A DNA stretch of 64,000 nucleotides. Origin: CAIOYC01 sp965277345. Lineage in GTDB: Bacteria > Pseudomonadota > Alphaproteobacteria > Caulobacterales > Caulobacteraceae. The position numbers and the translations under genes were made by a program. Of the stretch, positions 36,332-45,849 are shown in pieces. The stretch's first letter is position 1; every line of letters starts with the position of its first letter. Location: assembly GCA_965277345.1 (NCBI GenBank), contig CBDICI010000003.1, forward strand, positions 1 through 64,000, given 5' to 3'. The notes below the pieces were generated by a model. It worked only from the letters and a program-made list of their open reading frames with translations, was not told the DNA's origin and ran no database searches.

Positions 36332-38215
36332 CTACGTTCCGGCGGTCGGGGCCGATAGGCGCTCGCTCAGGGCCTGCGCCACCTCAGCCATCACCGGCTC
36401 CCATTCATTGTGCGCGGAAGGGGTAAACACCCGCGCCTGAGGATACCAGGGATAGCGATCGGCGCCGAGCTTGGGCCAGGCGCCGGGCGTGGAGATCAGC
36501 CACAGGTCCGCCCCTGCCGCCGCCGCGAGGTTGGTGGTGGCGGTGGCCGGCCCGATGACCAGATCGAGCGCCAGGCAGAGCGCGGCCAGATCGTCGAGAT
36601 CGTTCTTCAGGTCGATGCCCGGCGGGGTCCAGATCTCCACTCCGAGTTCCGCCTCGGCCCGATCGATCTCTGCTGAGCCATCGCCGTACTGCAGGTTCAC
36701 CATGGTCGCGCCCGGCGTGGTCAGTATCGGCGCCCAGCGGTCGAAGGGCGAGTAGAAGCGCAGACGCGCCGAATCCACCACCAGGCTCTTCCAGATCACC
36801 CCGACCTTGGGCCGGCGCCCCAACGCCGCCAGCACATCCCGCCAGTGCGCCACCCGCGCCGGGTCCGGCGTCAGGAAGGCGCGGCGGTGTGGAAAGGCGT
36901 CCAATGAGCGGCGAAATCCGCGCAGGGGCGAGGCCATCGGCGTCCACAGGTCGATCTTCGCCACCTCCGCCTCGGTCATGAAACGCGGCGCGCGCACCGT
37001 ATGGTGATCGACCCTCAAGGTGCCGTGCTCGCCGACCACGGCGGTAGGGAAGGAGCGCGCGAACAGCGGGATCAGCCGCCGCTCCACCGCCAGGGTCACC
37101 TGACCCTCGGGTCCGACGGCGTCGATCAGGTCGGGAACGAGGCTGGCGAACAGCACCTCGTCGCCCAGGCCCTGCTCGCCCATGACCAGCAGCGACTTGC
37201 CGGTCAGGTCGCTGTCCGGTGTCCATTGCGGCCGGTCGAGCATGAAGTGGGTGACATCGGCATAGTGCGGATCGAAGCGCGCCTCATAGGCGTCCCAACC
37301 CTCGGCGATCCGTCCGGCGGACAGCAGCATGGTGGCGCGCGCCAGGTGCATCATCGCCCGTTCGGTCTCCAGCTTCACCCCCGGGATCGCCGCCTCGCAA
37401 TCCTCCAGCGCCCCGAGGGGGTCGCCGAGGGACTGTTTGGCCCCGCCCCGGTTGTAGCGGCAGGAATGGAAGTCGGGATTGAGCCTCAGGGCCTCGTCGA
37501 AGAACTGGATGGACTGGGCCACATCCCCCCGCTCCGCCAGGATGGTGGCGAGCGTGTTCCACAGCAGCGCCTGTTCGGGATTGGCCCGTATGGCGGCGGT
37601 GATCGTCGCCTGGGCATCCTCATAGTGCATCAGGTCGCGCTGGGCGCAGGCCAGGTTGTTGGCGCCGGCGACCGAGCCCGGAACCTCGGCCAGATAGGCC
37701 AGGAACAGCTGCTCGGCCACGTCCTTGAAGCCCATGACGATGGCGAGGCGCCCAAGGTCGTTGGCGATCTCCGGCTCGTCCGGCGACAGCTTCAACGCGG
37801 TCTCGTAGCAGGTGAGGGCGGTGGTCACATCGCCGGCCTTCTCGCGGCAGATCGCCAGGATGTGCCAACCCACGCCGATCTTCTCGTCGATCGCCAGCGC
37901 CTTCAGCGCCAGCTCCGCGCCCTCCGCGTGCCGGTCGGCATTCATGGCCAGCAGCGCCTGCTGCAGGATCGGAACGGCCGCCTCGCGCCGGAGCGCGGCA
38001 AGGTCGGCCAGGGCCTGTTGCAGCCGGGTCAGGGCGGCGGGAGAGGCGCTGTCGCCCAGGGGCTCCATCGCCAGCTTCGGCGCGGCGGGCATGGCGCGGA
38101 CGATGGCGGTGTCGGCGACGCCCGGGCCAATGGCGGCCGCGAAGGGCTTGGGCGCGCTCATATTACGCAGCATGGGGCGACTCACGCGGGGACCGGGGTT
38201 CGGATCAGCCTGCAT
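36332..38215 (-). CDS. TPR protein with glycosyltransferase-like C-terminal domain
   Basis: 627 residues. After a loose N-terminus of about 60 residues come tetratricopeptide repeats (LKALAIDEKIGVGWHILAIC, CYETALKLSPDEPEIANDLG, LLWNTLATILAERGDVAQSI, FFDEALRLNPDFHSCRYNRG). The C-terminal ~300 residues resemble GT-B heptosyl/O-GlcNAc transferase folds (LLVMGEQGLGDEVLFASLVP, VGVIWKSLVVDSARLRFYSP, ALDLVIGPATATTNLAAAAG). Caulobacter FlbA, linked to flagellin modification, has a comparable TPR layout; a similar role is a hypothesis. No flagellar genes are adjacent. Confidence 0.82.
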   Translation of the reverse strand: MQADPNPGPRVSRPMLRNMSAPKPFAAAIGPGVADTAIVRAMPAAPKLAMEPLGDSASPAALTRLQQALADLAALRREAAVPILQQALLAMNADRHAEGAELALKALAIDEKIGVGWHILAICREKAGDVTTALTCYETALKLSPDEPEIANDLGRLAIVMGFKDVAEQLFLAYLAEVPGSVAGANNLACAQRDLMHYEDAQATITAAIRANPEQALLWNTLATILAERGDVAQSIQFFDEALRLNPDFHSCRYNRGGAKQSLGDPLGALEDCEAAIPGVKLETERAMMHLARATMLLSAGRIAEGWDAYEARFDPHYADVTHFMLDRPQWTPDSDLTGKSLLVMGEQGLGDEVLFASLVPDLIDAVGPEGQVTLAVERRLIPLFARSFPTAVVGEHGTLRVDHHTVRAPRFMTEAEVAKIDLWTPMASPLRGFRRSLDAFPHRRAFLTPDPARVAHWRDVLAALGRRPKVGVIWKSLVVDSARLRFYSPFDRWAPILTTPGATMVNLQYGDGSAEIDRAEAELGVEIWTPPGIDLKNDLDDLAALCLALDLVIGPATATTNLAAAAGADLWLISTPGAWPKLGADRYPWYPQARVFTPSAHNEWEPVMAEVAQALSERLSAPTAGT

Positions 38216-38438
38216 GACGCGCGAAGCGGGTTACCAGCCGATTAACCATGAGCCGCGGTCGCCGTAAGCGTGTTCACGGTCCCACAGCGTCCGCCTACGG
38301 CCCCTGGCCGGCGCGAATCCCGTTGTGTGCGTCGCAGCAACGGCTTATCGGTGACGGCGGTATGTCATGCTAGAACCGCCAGATGCCGAGTCCGTCCCCG
38401 CGAGGTGAGGATCAGCCAGGCCGTTCGCCGGAGTTTGA

Positions 38439-39317
38439 ATGACTGAGATCAAGACGGTCGCCGTGATCGGGGCAGGCCAGATGGGTTCGGGCATCGCCCA
38501 TGTCTGCGCCCTTTCGGGCTATGACGTCCGGTTGAACGACGTGTCTGGCGACCGCATCGAGGCAGGCCTGAAGCTGGTGGAGCGCAACCTGTCGCGGCAG
38601 GTGGCGCGCGGCATGGTGTCGATGGAGGACATGCAGGCGGCGATGCCGCGCATTTCCGCCACCCCAGACCTCGCCATGGTGGGCCAGTCCGACCTGGTGA
38701 TCGAGGCCGCCACCGAGAACGAGGAGGTGAAGAAGGCGATCTTCCGCAGCATAGCCCCCCACCTCGGCGGGCAGACCCTGCTGGCCTCCAACACCTCGTC
38801 CATCTCCATCACCCGCCTGGCCTCCACCACGGATCGGCCAGAGCGGTTCATCGGTCTGCACTTCATGAACCCGGTGCCCCTGATGAAGCTGGTGGAGATC
38901 ATCCGCGGCATCGCCACCGATGTAGAGACCTATGAGACGGCGGCCAGTTTCGCCCAGTCGCTGGGCAAGACCACGGCCAATGCCGAGGACTTCCCTGCCT
39001 TCATCGTCAACCGCGTCCTGGTGCCGATGATCAACGAGGCGATCTACACCCTGTACGAAGGCGTCGGCACCGTGGACGCCATCGATACGGCGATGAAGCT
39101 CGGCGCCAACCACCCCATGGGGCCGCTGGAACTCGGCGACTTCATCGGCCTGGATACGGTGCTGGCCATCATGAACGTGCTGCACGAGGGGCTGGCGGAC
39201 TCCAAGTACCGGCCCTGCCCGCTGCTGGTGAAGTATGTAGAGGCAGGCTGGCTCGGCAAGAAGACCGGCCGCGGCTTCTACGACTACCGCGGCGAAAAGC
39301 CCGTTCCGACGCGGTAG
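38439..39317 (+). CDS. hbd: 3-hydroxybutyryl-CoA dehydrogenase
   Basis: 292 residues. NAD(P) Rossmann motif VAVIGAGQMGSGIAHVCAL, catalytic His in FIGLHFMNPVPLMKLVEII, substrate region EDFPAFIVNRVLVPMINEAI and C-terminal LGLDT-type sequence (DFIGLDTVLAIMN, KTGRGFYDY). Interconverts acetoacetyl-CoA and 3-hydroxybutyryl-CoA. It could feed crotonyl-CoA to Ccr (55237-56511). Stands alone; in Caulobacterales it often follows the electron-transfer flavoprotein genes, which are not seen here. Confidence 0.95.
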   Translation: MTEIKTVAVIGAGQMGSGIAHVCALSGYDVRLNDVSGDRIEAGLKLVERNLSRQVARGMVSMEDMQAAMPRISATPDLAMVGQSDLVIEAATENEEVKKAIFRSIAPHLGGQTLLASNTSSISITRLASTTDRPERFIGLHFMNPVPLMKLVEIIRGIATDVETYETAASFAQSLGKTTANAEDFPAFIVNRVLVPMINEAIYTLYEGVGTVDAIDTAMKLGANHPMGPLELGDFIGLDTVLAIMNVLHEGLADSKYRPCPLLVKYVEAGWLGKKTGRGFYDYRGEKPVPTR

Positions 39318-39318
39318 G

Positions 39319-39714
39319 TCACCAGAGAAACTCGACTTGCCACGACGACGCGATCTGGTGGATGCGCTCGTCGGCAGTGACCAGGGTCAGGCTGCGGTTG
39401 GTCGCCTGCGCGGCCAATAGGCGATCCCATGGATCGCGGTGATCACGGTCCAACCGACCCGCCACCTCCGCGTCGTCTAGTGAAATGGGCAGCCAGCCCA
39501 TCTCGAGCCGATCCGCAATCTCCCAGAAGGGCGAAGGCAGTTGGTTGAAAAGGGGCTCACGCGGTCGCTTGTACTCGATCTCGTAGACGCTGACTGCGCT
39601 GACGAAGATTCGTAGATCAGGACTGACGGTGGCTTGGTAGGCCGCCCCTGAAAGTCTTTGCGGCTGCAAGATCGTCCAGACGAAGGCGTGTGTATCTAGC
39701 AGGAGCCCAGTCAT
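39319..39714 (-). CDS. PIN-domain toxin (VapC type)
   Basis: 131 residues. Acidic PIN residues occur in LLLDTHAFVW, SVYEIEYKRPR, HRDPWDRLLAAQA and LVTADERIHQI. VapC toxins are Mg2+-dependent RNases that cut tRNA or rRNA. The gene follows its antitoxin with an ATGA overlap. The stop is one base after the hbd stop (convergent). Confidence 0.92.
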   Translation of the reverse strand: MTGLLLDTHAFVWTILQPQRLSGAAYQATVSPDLRIFVSAVSVYEIEYKRPREPLFNQLPSPFWEIADRLEMGWLPISLDDAEVAGRLDRDHRDPWDRLLAAQATNRSLTLVTADERIHQIASSWQVEFLW

Positions 39715-40034
39715 GGATGACCAGGCTTGGCCTCGATCCGATAGAAATGGTCCTCGTCCCGCGACTCGGCCAATTCTTCGAGCTCTGGATCAGGCCGTAG
39801 GAAAAGGTCGGGATCCTTCAGGGGGCCGAGGTGGGCGTAAAGCCCCATCTGGCGCGGCCTTGTCGCCTGTCCGGTCGTGCGGGAAGCCGGTTCGGCCTCG
39901 CTGGGCTTGGGAGGGTTCAACACGGCCACGGCGACCCCCTCGCGCGACAGGATGATAGCCTCGCCCGCGGCGGCGCGATCGGCCAGCTCTTCGAGCCTGC
40001 CCTGTGCGTCGTCAATGGAGACCCAGATGGTCAT
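39711..40034 (-). CDS. Phd/YefM-type antitoxin
   Basis: 107 residues. The N-terminal DNA-binding Phd fold is visible in WVSIDDAQGRLEELADRAAA and GEAIILSREGVAVAVLNPPK. The C-terminal part (GLYAHLGPLKDPDLFLRPDP) is longer than usual and would wrap the toxin. First gene of a two-gene operon, expected to autorepress. No palindrome was clear in the short gap before ppa. Confidence 0.9.
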   Translation of the reverse strand: MTIWVSIDDAQGRLEELADRAAAGEAIILSREGVAVAVLNPPKPSEAEPASRTTGQATRPRQMGLYAHLGPLKDPDLFLRPDPELEELAESRDEDHFYRIEAKPGHP

Positions 40035-40116
40035 TCACCGAGCCTAGCATAAACAAAGCGGTTGATCACCGTTTGGCGAATGTGCTCAACGCAGCGGCTC
40101 AGATTTGGACCCCGCC

Positions 40117-40653
40117 ATGAACCTCAACGCCATTCCCGTTGGCAAGAACCCGCCCGAGGACGTCAACGTCATCATCGAGGTGCCCATCGGCGGGGAGCCG
40201 ATCAAGTACGAGATGGACAAGGCCTCCGGCGCCCTGGTGGTGGACCGGTTCCTCTACACCTCCATGCGCTATCCGGGGAATTACGGCTTCATCCCCCACA
40301 CCCTGTCGGGCGACGGCGATCCCTGCGACGTGGTGGTGGTCAACACCCGCGCCATCGTGCCCGGCGGGGTGATGAGTTGCCGTATCGTCGGCGTCCTCCT
40401 GATGGAGGATCAGGCCGGCGAGGATGAGAAGCTGATCGCCGTCCCCTCGACATGGCTGACCCAACGCTACGACGGCGTGCACAACTACACCGATCTGCCG
40501 GCGATCACCCTCGCCCAGATCGAGCACTTCTTCGCCCACTATAAGGACCTGGAGCCCGGCAAGTGGGTCAAGGTGCGGGGCTGGGGCGATGCGGCCAAGG
40601 CCCGCGAAATGGTGCTCGAAGGCATCGAACGCGCCAGGGCGGCCGCGGCCTGA
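40117..40653 (+). CDS. ppa: Inorganic pyrophosphatase
   Basis: Family I soluble pyrophosphatase, 178 residues. Hallmark blocks are [40 protein letters not shown] (metal-binding Asp cluster) and [21 protein letters not shown] 40117 gives the family N-terminus [20 protein letters not shown]; the upstream ATG 40105 is less likely. It drives biosynthetic reactions by removing PPi. Confidence 0.96.
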   Translation: MNLNAIPVGKNPPEDVNVIIEVPIGGEPIKYEMDKASGALVVDRFLYTSMRYPGNYGFIPHTLSGDGDPCDVVVVNTRAIVPGGVMSCRIVGVLLMEDQAGEDEKLIAVPSTWLTQRYDGVHNYTDLPAITLAQIEHFFAHYKDLEPGKWVKVRGWGDAAKAREMVLEGIERARAAAA

Positions 40654-40675
40654 CCTCCCCTCGGGGCGGGGAGAC

Positions 40676-40915
40676 TCAGATGCTGTATTCGCCCTCCATG
40701 GCCGCGCCCCGGCCCTGGCCGCCGGTGATGCGCCGGTGCAGGTGGATGATGGTGCGAGAGCCCGTCTTCTGGCAGAGGCCCGGCGCCACGGCGTGGACGG
40801 TGGCGGCCAGCGCCGCCTTGTAGAGCGGACCGGCGATGCTCAGGGCGGCGACCAGATGCTGCGGATAGGTTTCGCCCACCGATGCGGGGTGATCGAGGAA
40901 CAGCTTACGAAACAT
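40676..40915 (-). CDS. Small conserved protein (DUF6356-like)
   Basis: 79 residues from ATG 40915: MFRKLFLDHPASVGETYPQH. It has a hydrophobic stretch (LVAALSIAGPLYKAALAATV), then HAVAPGLCQKTGSRTIIHLH. Homologous small proteins in alphaproteobacteria begin with the same LFLDHPASVGE motif. Function unknown, probably membrane-associated. It runs toward ppa (convergent). Confidence 0.82.
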   Translation of the reverse strand: MFRKLFLDHPASVGETYPQHLVAALSIAGPLYKAALAATVHAVAPGLCQKTGSRTIIHLHRRITGGQGRGAAMEGEYSI

Positions 40916-40999
40916 GGGCGCCTCAAGGTTGGACAGGCCCCCTCCGATAGGCTGCATCGCCGCCGCTGCAAAGCCCGCAAAACGGGATCGAGACCAGGA

Positions 41000-41572
41000 T
41001 CAGCCCTTCGCCAGCTTTTGCAGCAGGGCCCGGGTTCCGGCGCTGCCCCAGTCGGCCTCGCCCTGCACCACGCCGTAGAGCTTGCCCTTGCGGTCGTAGA
41101 CGAAGCTGGTGGGATAGCCTTCCACCGCCGGCTTCAGGGCCGGGCTGAGCGCGCCCTCGGCGTCGTGATAGAAGGGCAGGGGGGCGTTCCGCGCCATGAA
41201 GGCCTGCGCCTTGGCCGCCGCCGCCCTGGAGTCGACCGAGACCGGCACGATGGCGATGGGGGCCGCGCCAAAGCCCTTCTGCAGCGCGGCCAGGGTCGGC
41301 ATCTCCTTCTGGCAGGGGGCGCACCAGGTGGCCCAGAGGTTCATCACCACCACCTTGCCCTTGAACTCGGCGAGCTGGTGCGGCTTGCCCGCCGCATCGA
41401 CGAAGCCGACGGTGGGGTAGTCGCCCGTCGCCCGCTTCAGCTTGGCCTCGGCGCCCGCCACCTTCTCGGCCGCCGCCGCGGCATTGGGTTTGAAGCCCGC
41501 GCCCCCCGTGACATATAGAGCCGCGAGCGCGGCCAGCCCGCCCAGGATCGCATGGGATACCCGAAACTTCAT
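41000..41572 (-). CDS. tlpA: TlpA-like periplasmic thiol-disulfide oxidoreductase
   Basis: 190 residues. The N-terminal membrane anchor ([20 protein letters not shown]) is followed by a thioredoxin fold with the active site [20 protein letters not shown]. cis-Pro region [17 protein letters not shown]. TlpA proteins act in reductive pathways, for example maturation of heme or copper proteins. Its ATG (41570-41572 on the minus strand) overlaps the ATG of argH (41571) by two bases; the tlpA-argH divergence is a conserved alphaproteobacterial arrangement. Confidence 0.93.
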   Translation of the reverse strand: MKFRVSHAILGGLAALAALYVTGGAGFKPNAAAAAEKVAGAEAKLKRATGDYPTVGFVDAAGKPHQLAEFKGKVVVMNLWATWCAPCQKEMPTLAALQKGFGAAPIAIVPVSVDSRAAAAKAQAFMARNAPLPFYHDAEGALSPALKPAVEGYPTSFVYDRKGKLYGVVQGEADWGSAGTRALLQKLAKG

Positions 41573-42977
41573 GTCCGACGACGCCTCCAAGCGCAGCAAG
41601 GGTCAGAGCCTGTGGGGCGGCCGCTTCGAGAAGAAGCCCGCCGAACTGATGCAGGCGATCAACGTCTCGATCGGGTTCGATCGCAGGCTCGCCGCGCAGG
41701 ACCTGCAAGGGTCCCGCGCGCACGCGGCGATGTTGTCCAAACAGGGCGTGATTTCAAGCACGGATGCGCAGGCGATCCTCGGCGGCCTGGACGCCATCGC
41801 GGCGGAGATGGAGGCCGGAACCTTCCCCTTTCGCGACGAATACGAAGACATCCACATGAATGTGGAGGCGCGCTTGGCCGAACTGATCGGCCCTGTGGCC
41901 GGGCGGCTGCACACCGCCCGCTCGCGCAACGACCAGGTGGCGGTGGACTTCCGTCTGTGGGTCAAGGCCGCCTGCGAGCACACGGTGGTGCAGATCGAGG
42001 CGCTGCAGCGCGCTCTGCTCGCCAAGGCGGAGCCCCACGCGGCGACCCTGATGCCCGGCTTCACCCACCTGCAGCCGGCCCAGCCGGTCACGTTCGGCCA
42101 CCACCTGATGGCTTATGTGGAGATGTTCGGCCGCGACGCTTCGCGCTTTCGCGACGCCATCCAGCGCATGAACGAGAGCCCGCTGGGCGCCGCGGCCCTG
42201 GCCGGCTCGCCCTACGCCATCGACCGGCACCTGACCGCCGCCACGCTCGGATTCTGCAGCCCCACCGCCAATTCGCTGGACAGCGTCTCCGACCGCGACT
42301 TCGCGCTTGAGGCCTTGTCGGCCGCTTCGATCTGCGCGGTGCACCTGTCGCGCATGGCCGAGGAGATCGTGATCTGGACCACGCCCCAGTTCGGCTTCAT
42401 CGCGCTCAGCGACGCCTTCACCACCGGCTCCTCGATCATGCCGCAGAAGCGCAATCCCGACGCGGCGGAGCTGGTCCGCGCCAAGGTGGGCCGCATCCTG
42501 GGTTCGCTCACCCAACTCACCGTGGTGATGAAGGGCCTGCCCCTGGCCTATTCCAAGGACATGCAGGAGGACAAGCTTCCGGTATTCGAGGCCTTCGACG
42601 CGCTCGATCTGTCGCTGGCGGCCATGGCGGGAATGGTGGCGGACCTGACCCCCGATGTGGAACGCATGGCCGCCGCGGCCGGGGCCGGCTACTCCACCGC
42701 CACCGATCTCGCCGACTGGCTGGTGCGCAGGCTGGACATGCCCTTCCGCCAGGCGCACCACGTCACGGGCCAGGCGGTGAAACGCGCCGAACAATTGGGC
42801 GTTGGCCTGGGTGACATGCCGTTGCAAGACTTGCAGGCTATCGAGGCCGGGATCACCGCCGACGTGTTCTCGGTGCTTTCGCCCGAGGCCTCGGTGGCGT
42901 CTCGCACGAGCTATGGCGGCGCCGCGCCCGTGCGGGTCCGTGAACAGGTCAAGCGCTGGAAGGACAGACTCGGATGA
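41571..42977 (+). CDS. argH: Argininosuccinate lyase
   Basis: Last step of arginine synthesis. 468 residues; [20 protein letters not shown] at the N-terminus, [28 protein letters not shown], and the fumarase-superfamily signature [23 protein letters not shown] 41571 overlaps the divergent tlpA start codon, so almost no leader of its own lies outside tlpA. The last four bases (ATGA) overlap the next gene. Confidence 0.97.
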   Translation: MSDDASKRSKGQSLWGGRFEKKPAELMQAINVSIGFDRRLAAQDLQGSRAHAAMLSKQGVISSTDAQAILGGLDAIAAEMEAGTFPFRDEYEDIHMNVEARLAELIGPVAGRLHTARSRNDQVAVDFRLWVKAACEHTVVQIEALQRALLAKAEPHAATLMPGFTHLQPAQPVTFGHHLMAYVEMFGRDASRFRDAIQRMNESPLGAAALAGSPYAIDRHLTAATLGFCSPTANSLDSVSDRDFALEALSAASICAVHLSRMAEEIVIWTTPQFGFIALSDAFTTGSSIMPQKRNPDAAELVRAKVGRILGSLTQLTVVMKGLPLAYSKDMQEDKLPVFEAFDALDLSLAAMAGMVADLTPDVERMAAAAGAGYSTATDLADWLVRRLDMPFRQAHHVTGQAVKRAEQLGVGLGDMPLQDLQAIEAGITADVFSVLSPEASVASRTSYGGAAPVRVREQVKRWKDRLG

Positions 42978-43327
42978 ACGGCTGGAACACGATGGGGCGG
43001 ATCGCGGCGCTTGGCCTTTTGACGGTGTCGGGGGTCTCCCTGGCCGGATGCGGCAAGCGCGGACAGTTGGAGACGCCGCCGCCCCTGTTCGGCGACCGCG
43101 CCCGCGCCCGCTATGAGGCGCAGCGCCAGCAGGACGCCCAGGACGCGGCCGACGCCCGCGCGCGTCGCAGCGGCTCCACCGCCCCCGCCGACCAGTCCGA
43201 CAACGCACCGCTCACCACCCGCGACATCAAGGCGCCAGAGCAGAAGAACATCCCCGCCAGCCGCCAGCCGCTGGACGGCATCCCCAACCCGGTCGGCCCC
43301 GCGATCAATCCCAACCCGCCGAACTGA
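42974..43327 (+). CDS. LptM/YifL-like small lipoprotein
   Basis: 117 residues. Signal peptide with lipobox LAGC, followed by [15 protein letters not shown]. The GC-x-G-x-L-pattern right after the lipid cysteine is typical of the LptM (YifL) family, which in E. coli aids LptD assembly. The rest is an Ala/Arg/Gln-rich and Pro-rich disordered tail ([39 protein letters not shown]). Start overlaps argH stop; lysA follows after a repeat. Confidence 0.85.
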   Translation: MNGWNTMGRIAALGLLTVSGVSLAGCGKRGQLETPPPLFGDRARARYEAQRQQDAQDAADARARRSGSTAPADQSDNAPLTTRDIKAPEQKNIPASRQPLDGIPNPVGPAINPNPPN

Positions 43328-43354
43328 GCCAGAAGGCCCTGTTCTAAGTGCTTG

Positions 43355-43444
43355 GAGACGCAAGCGAACTCGCTCCTCAGCATGAGAGCGTTGTTGAAGC
43401 TCACTACCTTCGTCATGCTGAGGAGCCTCCGAAGGAGGCGTCTC
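43355..43444. repeat. Inverted repeat between the LptM-like gene and lysA
   Basis: Outer arms are GAGACGC (43355-43361) and GCGTCTC (43438-43444). Inner arms are CTCCTCAGCATGA and TCATGCTGAGGAG (13 bp, perfect). A different family from the C/G-run elements. It separates lysA from its operon partners. Confidence 0.8.
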
Positions 43445-43486
43445 GAAGGACGCAGTTCAGTTCCAACGGGCACCTAGGGCGATACC

Positions 43487-44770
43487 GTGAACCACTTTGA
43501 CTACGACCCTGACGGGGTCATGGCTTGCGAGGAAGTGTCGCTCACCGCCATCGCCGAGGCCGTGGGCACGCCGGTCTATGTCTATTCCACCGCCACGCTG
43601 GTCCGCCACTTCACCGTCTTCCGCCAGGCGTTCAAGACGCGCGACCCGCTGATCGCCTATGCGCTGAAGGCCAATTCCAACCTGTCGGTGATCCGCACCC
43701 TGGCGGCCCTCGGCGCCGGGGCCGATACGGTGTCCGAGGGCGAGATCCGGCGCGCCCTGGCGGCGGGCGTGCCCCCGAGCCGCATCGTCTTCTCCGGCGT
43801 CGGCAAGACCGCGCAGGAACTGGCCTTCGCGCTGGACGTGGGCGTGGCGGAGATCAATATCGAGTCCGAGCCGGAGATGGCGCTGTTGGCGGAGGTCGCC
43901 GAGCAGAAGGGCGTGCGCGCCACCCTGGCCATCCGCGTCAATCCTGACATCGGCGCCGGCGGCCACGCCAAGATTTCCACCGGCGCCAGCCACAACAAGT
44001 TCGGGGTCTCCTTGTCGGAAGCCGAGCGTCTCTATGCCGCCGCCGCCGACACCGCCGCGCTGAACCCCGTGGGCGTGGCCTGTCACATCGGCAGCCAGAT
44101 CACCGACCTCGCGCCCATGGAGCAGGCCTTCCGCGCCATGCGGGCCCTGGTGGAGCGCCTGCGCGGCGGGGGGCTGTCGGTGCAGCGGCTGGACCTCGGC
44201 GGCGGCCTCGGCGTGCCATATTTCGACCAGCCCACACCGCCGTCGCCGGACGCGTTCGCCGCCATGGTGGAGCGGGTCGTGGAGGGGATGGAGATAGAAC
44301 TCGCCTTCGAGCCCGGCCGCGTGCTGGTGGCCAATGCGGGCGTGCTGGTCAGCCGCGTCATCCACGTGCATGAGCGGCCCGCACAGGAGGGAGAGGCCCG
44401 CAAGCGCTTCCTGGTGCTCGACGCCGCCATGAACGACCTGATCCGGCCCGCCCTGTACGACGCCTATCACGACATCCGCCCGGTGGTGCGCCCGGCGCAG
44501 GATGCCGAGCGCCCCGCCTACGATGTGGTCGGCCCGATCTGCGAGACCGGCGACACCTTCACCCGCGACCGGCGCCTGCCGACCCTGGCCCGCGGCGATC
44601 TGGTCGCCTTCATGACCGCCGGCGCCTATGGCTCGGCCATGGCGTCGGAGTATAACTCCCGCCTGCTCGTGCCCGAGGTCCTGGTCGACGGCGACCGGTT
44701 CGCCATCGTTCGGCCACGGCCAAGCTATGAAGACATGCTGGCGCGCGAGCGCACGGCGGATTGGTTGTGA
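43487..44770 (+). CDS. lysA: Diaminopimelate decarboxylase
   Basis: PLP enzyme converting meso-diaminopimelate to lysine; 427 residues from GTG 43487. The PLP lysine is in IAYALKANSNLSVIRTLAAL, the Gly loop in RLDLGGGLGVPYFDQP, and the catalytic Cys in VVGPICETGDTFTRDR. HIGSQITDLAPME is the usual active-site block. A repeat sits in its leader, 42 bases before the start codon. Confidence 0.97.
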   Translation: MNHFDYDPDGVMACEEVSLTAIAEAVGTPVYVYSTATLVRHFTVFRQAFKTRDPLIAYALKANSNLSVIRTLAALGAGADTVSEGEIRRALAAGVPPSRIVFSGVGKTAQELAFALDVGVAEINIESEPEMALLAEVAEQKGVRATLAIRVNPDIGAGGHAKISTGASHNKFGVSLSEAERLYAAAADTAALNPVGVACHIGSQITDLAPMEQAFRAMRALVERLRGGGLSVQRLDLGGGLGVPYFDQPTPPSPDAFAAMVERVVEGMEIELAFEPGRVLVANAGVLVSRVIHVHERPAQEGEARKRFLVLDAAMNDLIRPALYDAYHDIRPVVRPAQDAERPAYDVVGPICETGDTFTRDRRLPTLARGDLVAFMTAGAYGSAMASEYNSRLLVPEVLVDGDRFAIVRPRPSYEDMLARERTADWL

Positions 44771-44781
44771 AGGGTTCGGTC

Positions 44782-45492
44782 ATGCGGCGGCGGATGGTGA
44801 TAGGGGGGGCGGCGCTCCTGGCCCTCGGCGCGGGCGCGGCCTTCGCGGCGGTGGATCGGCCGCAGACCACACCGCTGGCCGATGCGCAGCTGTTCATCAG
44901 CCCCTCGGGCCAGCCGTTCCGTTCCAAGCCGGGGGAGCCCTATCCGGTGGTGGCCTGGTTCGCCAAGACCGACGCCGACCACGACGGCAAGATCGACCGC
45001 GCCGAATTCCGGGCCGAGGCGGAGGACTTCTTCCACCAGCTCGACGTGCGCAAGAACGGCATCATTGATGACGAGATCATCGGCCTGTACGAAAAAAAGG
45101 TGGTGCCGGAAATCCTTGCCGGCGTGGCGCGTAGCCGCTTTTCCGGCCCGATGGGCGCGCCCCGGCTGATCAAGGTGCAGAGCCAGCTCGGCGGCTTCGG
45201 CGGGCCAGGCGGGCCGCCGGTGACTTCGGGCCCCGATACCTCTATCCCTCCCACGGCCACGGACGGCAAGCCGCTGCCGGCGGGCGCCGCCACCTATGGC
45301 CTGCTGAACGATCCCGAGCCCGTGCGCTCCGCCGACCGCAGCTTTCGCAGCCGGCTGAAGCTGGCCGACTTCCTGGCCCAGGCGGACCGCAACTTCGACG
45401 CCTTGGACGCCGACCACCGCGGCTACCTCACCCTCGAAGACCTCCCCCGCACCCCGGCGCAACAACTCGCCCGCCCGGCGCGGCGACGGTAG
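44782..45492 (+). CDS. Secreted EF-hand protein
   Basis: 236 residues. Signal peptide (MVIGGAALLALGAGAAFAA). EF-hand-like loops are DADHDGKIDRAEF, DVRKNGIIDDEII (weaker) and DADHRGYLTLEDL near the C-terminus. A Gly/Pro-rich linker (QLGGFGGPGGPPVTSGP) separates them. Periplasmic calcium binding is likely. ATG 44782 has AAGGG 7 bases upstream; GTG 44767 overlapping the lysA stop is the alternative. It is co-directional with lysA. Confidence 0.85.
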   Translation: MRRRMVIGGAALLALGAGAAFAAVDRPQTTPLADAQLFISPSGQPFRSKPGEPYPVVAWFAKTDADHDGKIDRAEFRAEAEDFFHQLDVRKNGIIDDEIIGLYEKKVVPEILAGVARSRFSGPMGAPRLIKVQSQLGGFGGPGGPPVTSGPDTSIPPTATDGKPLPAGAATYGLLNDPEPVRSADRSFRSRLKLADFLAQADRNFDALDADHRGYLTLEDLPRTPAQQLARPARRR

Positions 45493-45594
45493 GGACCGCC
45501 TGTAGAACGCGGAGGGTCCGCCGGCACACGCTTGAACGCGGAGACCGGATGTAGTAACGTAGGTACTTGCTGCTGAACAGCGCGGGAGGTCGGC

Positions 45595-45849
45595 GTGACC
45601 ATTACAACCTTGTCGAGCCGCGAATTCAACCAGGATTCCAACCGCGCCAAAAGGGCCGCGAGGGAAGGCCCGGTGTTTATCACCGATCGCGGTCGGACAG
45701 CGCATGTGTTGCTGAGCATCGAGGACTATCAGCGACTTGCGGGCAGCCGCCCCAAGATCGCCGATCTGCTTGCCATGCCGGGCGCTGACTACATCGAGTT
45801 CGAGCCGCCGCGCGCCGTTCTCAACAGCCGCGGGGTCGAGTTCGGCTGA
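45595..45849 (+). CDS. Phd/YefM-type antitoxin
   Basis: 84 residues from GTG 45595 (GGGAGGT about 6 bases upstream). The Phd fold is visible in SSREFNQDSNRAKRAAREGP and VFITDRGRTAHVLLSIEDYQ. The C-terminal YIEFEPPRAVLNSRGVEF would bind the toxin. Stop TGA overlaps the toxin ATG (TGATG). Confidence 0.93.
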   Translation: MTITTLSSREFNQDSNRAKRAAREGPVFITDRGRTAHVLLSIEDYQRLAGSRPKIADLLAMPGADYIEFEPPRAVLNSRGVEFG

